Positions 56,750-64,000 of a stretch of 64,000 nucleotides of DNA are shown here, one piece after another. How positions within the stretch are numbered: position 1 is the first letter of the stretch; the number at the start of each line of letters is the position of its first letter. The stretch comes from Tubiluchus corallicola (taxonomy: Eukaryota > Priapulida > Priapulimorpha > Priapulimorphida > Tubiluchidae): NCBI GenBank assembly GCA_030141605.1, contig JAQGDQ010000072.1, positions 186,001-250,000 on the forward strand, in the 5' to 3' direction. Under the pieces are notes generated by a model. The model saw only the letters and a program-made list of their open reading frames with translations, did not search any database and had not been told where the DNA came from. The translations under genes and the position numbers were made by a program.

Positions 56750-57480
56750 GAATATTTCTGCCCTTATGAGAGAAGAGGAGCAAAGTTACTAACTGACGGG
56801 TTTGCAAAAGGTTTTAGAATAGGTTCAACTAATGTGCCACAAGCAAACGTTTCTGAAAAGATAGAAAAGGAATTAACCAGTGGTCGTTGCAAAGGTCCCT
56901 TTGAGAAGACTCCACTTGAAACATTTTTACCTTCAGCTTTGGGTCTGGTTCCAAAAAAGGAAGAAAATTTAATCCACGATTTATCATTCCCAAAAAACAG
57001 TTCAGTGAATTCAGGCATACCACTCAGCTGTCAGATATCAAAATATTGAAACTGTTTTTACAAAAAACGGTAAGGCATGTCTGATGGCAAACACGGACAT
57101 TGAGGACGCATTCCGGCTAATTCCTGTACATCCTAGTAATCACCATCTGTTGGGTTTTACGTGGAATGACAAATACTATTACGCCATCTGCTTTCCCATG
57201 GGAAACTCATCTTCGTGCATAATCTTTCAGAAATTTAGCACGGCTATCCAATTTGCCTGCATGCACTGAATAAGTTCTTGCATCACGAGAAGTACAATTC
57301 CCAACGACTCCAATAACAATTTATGGAATTGAGATCAATTCGGAAACTATGAAAGCCTGTCTTCCAGCAGATAAGCTTCGGAAGATAAATGATGTGCTGA
57401 AAACTTATAAACGCAAGAGATCAGCTACTCTCAGAGAGTTACAGTCCCTAATTGGCCGCTGAATTTCGCTTGTTCCATTA
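56750..57480 (+). pseudogene. DIRS-like reverse transcriptase, catalytic block missing
   Basis: An N-terminal part (56570-57049 frame) has RGAKLLTDGFAKGFRIGS and LGLVPKKEENLIHDLSFPKN. After a short gap come ANTDIEDAFRLIPVHPSNHH (57084 on) with the first catalytic Asp, and FPMGNSSSCIIFQKFSTAIQ (57193 on). The frame stops at 57269. The next readable piece is TIYGIEINSETMKACLPADK (about 57317), which lies well past the LDD catalytic block. So roughly 100 bp containing that block appear deleted. Confidence 0.75.
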
Positions 57481-57760
57481 TCATACCAGGTCGGGCGTTT
57501 TTACGTCGTCTTATAGATTTAACAGTCAGCGTTAAACGACTTGACTATCGTATAACTCTTCATGCAGACGCAAGAGCTGACTTGCAGGCTTGGCATTTGT
57601 TTATAAACAATTTTAATGGAAAATCATTTTTTCTTTTTAAGGAATGGGTCTCATCAGATGCAATAAAGCTTTTTTCAGATGCTGCAGGTACTCACGGGGG
57701 TTTTGCAGCTGTTTGTGGCAAGCGCTGGATTGCTGGTGAATGAAACACCTTCATGCAGGC
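57480..57760 (+). pseudogene. DIRS-like RNase H region
   Basis: After RT comes TLRELQSLIGR, then VIIPGRAFLRRLIDLTVSVK, and the RNase H start LFSDAAGTHGGFAAVCGKRW (57668-57727) with the DAAG motif. A stop follows at about 57741. Downstream SYTLSSSE-type residues are decayed (LAEEPQNF at 57818 in another frame). Confidence 0.7.
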
Positions 57761-58089
57761 ATTACATATAACTGTCAAGAACAATTGTCCTTGCTCTTAA
57801 CGTTTAGGACCTTTAGCTGAAGAACCACAAAATTTTATTCTTAACAGACAACCAGGCTGTCTCGTACTTTATAAACCAGTCAACATCTAAGGACATAATC
57901 GTCACAAGGCTGGTGCGTAGATTAGTATTGGCAAGTCTCTAGTACAACATACATTTTAAAGCTAAACATACCCCAGGAAAAAGTAATATAGTAGCTGATA
58001 AATTGTCTCGCTTTTCTTTGCAGGAGGCTCGATCATTAGCTCCCTGGCTCGATCAGCAGAGGACGATCAGCCCACTAGACATCTATAAG

Positions 58090-58700
58090 ATTTAGTGGAA
58101 AAGCCATTTCATGCCTTCTAGCCCCTGGAACTGTAAAAATATATACCCACTTTAGAGCTGAAGTGCTCAAGAGCTTTGCCAGTAAGATGATTGGTCACAA
58201 TCAAAATGCTTTGTCAGCAAGAGAGGAAGTTCTAGCCCAATATATATCTTTGAAAACCAACTCAGTCCTGCTACGATATGCACACATGTTTCAGTAATAA
58301 GCTATATAGATAAAGCCAACAACTGGACTGATCCTGCAAGTTTATTTGTAATCAAAAAGATCTTGAAAGGCGCAAAGAATCTAAAGCCTTCTACAGATAT
58401 GTGTCTGCCAATCACCTTGAGTATGGCAAAAGTGGTATTTGCCCCTTTCCGTGTTACCCTCTCGAGAGCAATGTTCTCCATTGTTTTGTTTGCATTCTTG
58501 CGAATTGATGAAATTACTATTCGCAGAAGATCTGATCAGTTAAATGTAACCCAAGCTCAGATGTACAATGGTCTTATGAAGGTTCTCAACTGCAAGGGAT
58601 TGCTATATCAAATGTACATTACAAACATAGCAATTTGCATCCTAAAACTCTTTTTCTACTAGTTAATCAGTTACGATTCTGCCCGGTGCTCCTTCTCAAA
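58090..58700 (+). pseudogene. Tyrosine recombinase, N-terminal and first catalytic part
   Basis: Pieces: IYTHFRAEVLKSFASKMIGH with NALSAREEVLAQYISL (58140 on), ISYIDKANNWTDPASLFVIK (58300 on), then a frame 58363-58662 with CLPITLSMAKV and LFAFLRIDEITI. LRIDE holds the Arg expected of the first catalytic position. The downstream HxxR and Tyr motifs were not found before the sequence loses coding character near 58700, so the enzyme is truncated. Confidence 0.7.
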
Positions 58701-59810
58701 CAGTATCTGGAAAGATGTACGTTAACTTATTAGCAGTTATTGTTTGGTATGTACAAGCTCATTAGTTTGATGAGCCATTTTTGATAAAATTAAATTTACA
58801 TGTATATTTTTATGGCCACTTCTCGGTATGTTTGACGTTGCAGTTTTGGGTAATACATGGAGATCTCTGTGGAGTGTCAGCAGTGCCTGGCTCTATATTG
58901 ATGTTCCTAAAATTGAGTTTATATGATTGTATGGATTTCATTATGCATATCTATGTAACTCAGTTAGATTTTTTTGGATTGAATATTCCAAAATTCCGCA
59001 GTGTAGGTAAAATTGGGTATGTTGTTAAGGTATGTTGTTAAGTAGGTGTCAGCAGAGTCGGTACTGCCTTGCTCTGTTGTTCATTGTATGTTAAGTAATT
59101 ATATGTATGTTCAAATTATATAGTTGCAAAGATTCGGTTGGTGTCAGATATTGTGATTATACACCTATATTCACTGTTTGGTTCTTGGCATTTGTTTTTA
59201 GCATTTAGTGTTAACTTCATAAACTTAAATGTAAATTCGTTGGCATTGCTGCTCTCTGGTCATTTCATCATCTGGTGGCCCTCCTTTTTTGCCTTGATAT
59301 ATTGAATGTTTTGTCATTTTCATAAATGACCTCATTTTATCAACAATTTCATTCTTGGTGCTTTTGCAAAAAACTAGCCAGGTTCAGCCAGTTTTACCTT
59401 TAGGTCGGTTTTATGAACATTAGCTTACAATAATTGTATTAATAATCTCTTATTTAATGTTTTCGATTGTTTGTATAAGTGTTTGTATTGCACGGTAACC
59501 AGATGATGCCATTTTTCGTTCAAAATGAGAGCGCCTTGGCTTGAAGTCGTCGGGAGTTTAAACTGATTTTAATAATTACACGAGGAGTTTATCACAATTT
59601 TATTGCTGAAACTTTCTGACAATTTTCTCAAATATTAAAGTAAGCTCAATTTTCCCAGATACTTGGCTTTTGCTTTTAGGATTAATGACTTCAAAACTTA
59701 TATGCAGTGTTCATGACATGTATTAAACTGTCCGCCTAATTTCTATTTTAATTATTCTTTCCCTTAATTTTATAGTAATCTTGAAAATTGAACGCATCTA
59801 ATGATAATAA
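58701..59810. other. No gene seen
   Basis: AT-rich sequence after the recombinase. The 86-codon frame 58781-59041 has no motif. Confidence 0.4.
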
Positions 59811-59817
59811 TCTTTAT

Positions 59818-60045
59818 TTAAAGTCGGCTAAAGTACGCATCCAAACTATCGATGGAACACGTTAAGTTACATACTTTATAAAGACAACATGTAAGCGTGG
59901 CTTTCATTGCTATAATATTCTTCCTAGTTAACTCGTAAATGTTCGCCAACGCACCAGATTTTGCGACTACTAGGCTTGACTTTTGCGAAGAAAGAAGGCA
60001 CTGAAGCATTAAACTGACTGAATATGAGCTATAGGACGGTAGCAT
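59818..60045 (-). other. Possible 3' end of a LINE
   Basis: A minus-strand frame ends with SIDSLDAYFSRL, a stop and then AATAAAGATTATTATCATTA (59816-59797). Such an ending with AATAAAGATTATTAT is common in invertebrate LINEs. The frame itself has no decisive motif. Confidence 0.25.
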
Positions 60046-60282
60046 AGCTAAAGGCAGCGAAAAAATCGCTGAAGCACGAATAATTACTAGCCAGATACTT
60101 TCTTGCTACCTACCTTGAACGTTTGCAACCATCTTTAAACATTTCAGACATTGCCACTGACTATAAGTGCTTTTATAATTTACCGTGATGTGCATTTAAT
60201 TTTGAACCTTTCACGAACAGTTGAATGTGTTTTTGATCACTAAATTTTGTAAGTTGTAAGAGACATTTTTTGTTTTTGTTCA

Positions 60283-60348
60283 TAATATCTATTGGCTTAC
60301 TTAATCAATCATTACTAATATCTATTGACGAACTTAATCAATCATTAC
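60283..60348. repeat. 33-bp tandem duplication
   Basis: Two 33-bp units, each starting TAATATCTATTG and ending TTAATCAATCATTAC, with three to four differences. Confidence 0.85.
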
Positions 60349-60635
60349 GTACGTTACAACACAGACAATCAATTTACACAAAGTACGACATAATATTCGT
60401 ACAAAAGTTAAGCCAACGTTCTAGCAACCAGGCGTTGTCAAAAGTTTTTCTTCTAAATGCGCTTTATGAAGGGGGAACCGGAAATATTTATTGCTGCATT
60501 GTGTTTTTGTTGTTGTTATTATTGTTGCTTGATATTGTGTTAGAGAGCTATTTTGTTTTATTTGCTTTATGAAAGGGTACTTTATTAATTTTATTTATTT
60601 TATGTTGCACTAGGTATGGTTGCAATGAGTATATA
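60349..60635. other. No gene seen
   Basis: Includes a short GTT run at 60507-60530. No coding frame is supported. Confidence 0.4.
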
Positions 60636-60639
60636 TACA

Positions 60640-62165
60640 TTATCTACTCTATCTTCGACCTTTTCTAAAATATTTGCAGAATTCTTGAGTCTGGGGTATT
60701 TTGAAGTATTTATAAAAAAGTCCTATGCCGAGCCTTTCTGTATTACACAGCAAAAAAGTCATGGTATTTGACATGTTTACAGATAAGCCCAACACTCTTT
60801 TCAAAAACCTTCCTTTAATCGAGTCAAGTTTCAAAAATTTGGAGATGACATGTCGTCCAAGAGACTCTCAATGCTAGAAGTTGAAATAGGTAATATCTTA
60901 ATATTGAATAGACGTAGTGCGGTTTCCACAGACAGTAAATACAGGCATTTTAGAGTGTGTGTCACGCTTACACATTTTGTGGGAATTATTTCCGAATGCA
61001 TTGTAATCACAAGAGAGGGTTGCAAAGTTACGCCTTAATAATCAAAGCATGATACAATTTTAAGTTTTTACCTTGATAAATAAAAAGGTCTTTCTGTGAG
61101 AGTCGGCTACTGTTTCTGAATTTCGTACTGTGAATCGAGAAGCAGATTTTGTGCAGTTATTACTGATCATTTTAGTTAGAACTTTGAATGCATTGTTCAT
61201 GTGCAAGAGAGTCTGTTTCAGTGGCCTTCTTGTTCGGTGCTTTCATTATGGTATTGTACACTTCTTCAGAGAGTGGTCTGTTGTACTGTGTTTCTACCTG
61301 CCCATAGAATTCTTGCACAGATGAGAAGTCTGGAGCTTACCGGGTTTAAGAAATTTAGAAAAATGTGCAGTTAGACTTTCCTGATCTATTGAACATTGTA
61401 ATGACTTATTGTTTTTAGTGATGTGCCATGGAGACGTCTTCTAGTAACTTAGGCTCCTGAGATATGTTATAGCTAGCTCTCTTCTGTTTAATAAGCTTGT
61501 GTTAGTCGGATCTTTCTTTTAGGTGCACCTGCCCGTCATTCCTGTTTGCTTGGAACTGATGAAGTGCATTTTTCACTCGAATGTGGACTTTACGGCATTC
61601 TCTGTCGAACCACTTTTTGTGGGATCCTGGTTACTTCTGCTGGAGAGGTGAGGCAGCAGCTAGAATGTTATATCTGAGGAGGTTATATGCGTCGTCCAGG
61701 TCTCCATTTTCGATTACACATTCCGTTTGAGAATATGCAGAGCTGTTTGCAAGTTTGCATTCGCCTATCACACGCGTTCTTTTTGCTTCTTGGTTTGATT
61801 ATTTACTGGTAGATTTTACTCGCCATTTCGTTGACACCGGTATGTGTTTTCTTAAGGAGGCTGCAGATGTCTTTAAAGTTTCATTTACCAGTGGTTTAGA
61901 ACTTAATGTGCAATTGTTTCCAGAGTTTGCAAACATTAATTCTGTTACACTTTGTCCATATACATACGTAGGGATGTCAGGATTGTTGGTTAAACTGTAC
62001 ACTTCATCCTGCAGAAAGCTTAGCAATTCCTCGGTTTTGCAGCTGGTTTTATCGATGCGAGCATTAAAATCTTCGGCCAAAATAATTGGCTTATAAATAA
62101 TATATCTGGCAGCTCCTCGAAGGCTTTCGAAAGCATAGCAATTATGTTTTGCGTAGACCATGTTG
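60640..62165 (-). mobile_element. LINE with RT core deleted
   Basis: On the minus strand: endonuclease part (62161-61799, LAEDFNARIDKT, NNPDIPTYVYGQSVTELMFA), then a linker with KKWFDRECRKVKVHIR (about 61600), then the C-terminal region (61025-60640). The latter holds ALRLFNIKILPISTSSIESL and LDSIKGRFLKRVLGLSVNMS. The RT fingers and palm that should lie between the linker and the C-terminus are absent, replaced by only about 450 bp of unreadable sequence. It is a damaged or non-autonomous copy of a family distinct from the others in this window. Confidence 0.7.
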
Positions 62166-62835
62166 GAGAGAGGTTTAATTTTTAGGTTGGATTAACAGCT
62201 AGGTTGCTTTGAGTAAGTTTACTAATAGTTGTTTGACTCTTACTGAATCTTGATTAGTTTGGCATCCATTATCGAAAATGTTAATAGAACAAAGATTACA
62301 GATCGAATCATGGATGTTATAATAAAGTAATTATAAAATTAAATTTTATAATCAAGAAGAGATTTGAAGAAAATCTTAATCCAAAATTTGAACGATATGT
62401 GAAGGAACTCGCAGATATTCAAAAGCGCTTCTGGATTCTAATTTTCTTCAAACGAGTCTTGATAAAAGAATTATGTTTTCAGTTACGTTAATAAACAGAT
62501 ATTTCGCATCCCACTGTGGGTTGCTTCTTCAGTGTAATATCAGCAGCAATATGAAAATATACCTTGAAATAAAAATAAAATAAAATACAGAAATGTGCCC
62601 TCCATATAACCGGTATTGCTGTTACAGAAACTTTAATGTGACAATTACATTGACAATAATAAGGTAAATAAGTAAATAACAAATTGTCTTATAATAAAGT
62701 TATAAACACATCGAGAGCAAAGAACTGAAGGGTTGAACATGAACCAGATCCGACCAAACTGATAATAATCATAATTCTACATTCTGACGAGCCGGCCTCC
62801 CCGACCTCCGTGGGTTAAAGTAACAAGCTGAGCTT
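62166..62835. other. No gene seen
   Basis: AT-rich sequence. A GAGCCGGCCTCCCCGACCTC patch (62789-62808) is more GC-rich and immediately precedes the MITE-like end. Confidence 0.4.
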
Positions 62836-62990
62836 AGGTCCATTTCACAGTGAGAAAGCGCGGCAAAATTCCTCGAGGAATTTTTCCTTGCGGCATTCCT
62901 CAAGAAAATGGAATACATTGTTTTCTATGGCGCATGGTAGAAATATTGCATGTTCCACGCGAGGGTTCCTCGCGGAATTCAGATTAAAAT
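62836..62990 (+). repeat. MITE-like end, second copy of CCATTTCACAGTGAG
   Basis: TTAGGTCCATTTCACAGTGAG (62834-62854) matches 7298-7317 over CCATTTCACAGTGAG. It is followed by AGCGCGGCAAAATTCCTCGA and several TTCCTCG-type words that pair with each other (CGAGGAAT and ATTCCTCG), so the segment can fold. No opposite terminal repeat was seen. Confidence 0.35.
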
Positions 62991-63425
62991 TTAACTACTC
63001 AATTACTTACTTCTCGCTTAAGGAACAACAATTAACATATTTCAGCATGTAAGTAGAAGATTTAATTTCGATTTTAACATATAGAGGATTCTATGTTTTA
63101 TTAATGCAGACAACTATTATGGCACTAACTTCATATCAGTTTAAACAAAAAGCAGATATAATCGTTACGATTTTCATTGAAATTATGAAGCGTGACTCGG
63201 AGAAGACTTACAAGAGGTTAGAGTTCGTTACCTCAAGGTTAGCAACAGCTTCCTTAGAAGTCAAAGCAGTTTCTGAAGTTTACATCTTTTTTGCAATCGA
63301 GTCCTGCAGCAATGCTAATAACTCGTCGAAAGTGTCCGGAGTCATGCTAGCGTAACTGTAAAAAAATTTTCCGAGCTTCTCTCCAATGGCCATATTAAGT
63401 TGCAACAACACCACGACACTAGTTT
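62991..63425. other. No clear gene
   Basis: The frame 63104-63355 (83 codons) starts MQTTIMALTSYQFKQKADII and has mixed, protein-like composition, but no domain was recognised and no splice partner found. The rest is AT-rich. Confidence 0.3.
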
Positions 63426-63676
63426 TGTTATTATTATTATTTTTATTATTATTGTTATTACTACTATTATTATTATTATTATTATTATTATTGTTATTGT
63501 TATTGTTATTGTTATTGTTATTGTTATTGTTATTGTTATTGTTATTGTTATTGTTATTGTTATTGTTATTGTTATTGTTATTGTTATTGTTATTGTTATT
63601 GTTATTGTTATTGTTATTGTTATTGTTATTGTTATTGTTATTGTTATTGTTATTGTTATTGTTATTGTTATTGTTA

Positions 63677-63713
<37 letters not shown>
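63426..63713. repeat. (TTATTG)n hexanucleotide array flanked by (ATT)n
   Basis: About 32 near-perfect TTATTG units (63490-63682) flanked on both sides by ATT runs. Long frames on both strands through it are low-complexity artefacts. Confidence 0.97.
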
Positions 63714-64000
63714 TAAAATTAGCACTGCGCCATTAATTACAAATAGTATTCTATGACGCCTGATAATAAAAATAACATTATAGTTAAAATTTAAACAGAT
63801 TACGTTAAACCAGTGAATTTAAACTTGACCTAGTGTATAGTGTAGACAATATGATATTGTACAATAGTTGTAGCAGACATAGTTAGAAAAGGCTAAACTG
63901 TACAGAAGAGTTTTAAGTTTTTTCTTGAACGTGTTAAATTTAGTGCAACAACACAAATCAAATGGGAGTTTTGTTCCAGTTCTCTGGGACCAGTTACAGA
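63714..64000. other. No gene seen
   Basis: AT-rich sequence to the window edge. Confidence 0.4.

Larger units (their letters stand above)
53936..58700 (+). mobile_element. DIRS/Ngaro-like tyrosine-recombinase retroelement, decayed
   Basis: Plus-strand order: SGNH fragment, dyad minisatellite, gag with zinc knuckle, RT, RNase H and N-terminal part of a tyrosine recombinase. The RT motif ANTDIEDAFRLIPVHPSNHH and the SDAAGTHGGFAAV RNase H motif are typical of this order, which lacks LTR-type integrases. The SGNH piece may belong to a second, upstream copy. No split direct repeats or inverted termini were identified. Every coding part has a frameshift, stop or deletion. Confidence 0.75.

Noticed and set aside
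63490-63682. Telomere-like array
   Set aside because: The unit TTATTG is not a known telomere unit such as TTAGG or TTAGGG, and it is flanked by ATT runs.
63342-63756. Three frames over 110 codons on both strands
   Set aside because: Low-complexity translations of the TTATTG and ATT arrays.

Overview
The window looks like an intron-bearing, AT-rich invertebrate animal genome. It has one long intronless receptor gene and one clearly spliced gene with GT/AG junctions. Around them is a dense, decayed field of retroelements (LINEs of several families, BEL/Pao, DIRS-like tyrosine-recombinase elements), tRNA-like SINE traces, foldback elements and long microsatellites. Nothing looks bacterial, organellar or viral-genomic. 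The element mix and the somatomedin-B-bearing family-B receptor fit a (probably aquatic) protostome such as a chelicerate or mollusc, but the sequence alone does not fix the phylum.

Layout. 0.4-3.2 kb: decayed LINE on the minus strand. 4-7.4 kb: short dispersed repeats and SINE-like pieces. 8.1-10.2 kb: 3' half of a BEL/Pao element on the plus strand. 11.2-11.4 kb: foldback element containing a TATA-like box. 13.9-14.9 kb: minus-strand LINE of a different type. 15.4-15.9 kb: compound trinucleotide array whose motif changes block by block. 16.7-18.9 kb: intact 754-residue seven-transmembrane receptor. 20.1-20.6, 22.5-24.15 and 28.1-30.1 kb: plus-strand LINE remnants. 26.5-26.9 kb: pentamer and ATA arrays. 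31.0-31.7 kb: duplicated block built around ATGGCGGCC. 32.9-37 kb: inverted and tandem duplications and short GAAAC-type motifs. 40.2-44.4 kb: stacked LINE pieces, one split by a 442-bp insertion with a 5-bp target duplication. 45.0 kb: near-perfect 116-bp palindrome. 46.2-51.0 kb: complete six-exon gene for a secreted ZP-domain protein. 53.9-58.7 kb: tyrosine-recombinase retroelement remnant with an SGNH-hydrolase fragment, a minisatellite of dyad-symmetric units, gag with a zinc knuckle, RT, RNase H and part of the recombinase. 60.6-62.2 kb: internally deleted minus-strand LINE. 63.5-63.7 kb: hexamer array.

Only the receptor and the ZP-domain protein look like functional host genes. They are 27 kb apart and nothing links them in one pathway: the receptor is a plasma-membrane signalling protein, and the ZP protein a secreted, polymerising extracellular-matrix-type protein. 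All other coding signal is transposon-derived and broken by stops, frameshifts or deletions. The most unusual parts are the SGNH/dyad-minisatellite/gag arrangement at 53.9-56.7 kb, the stepwise trinucleotide array and the 45.0-kb palindrome.
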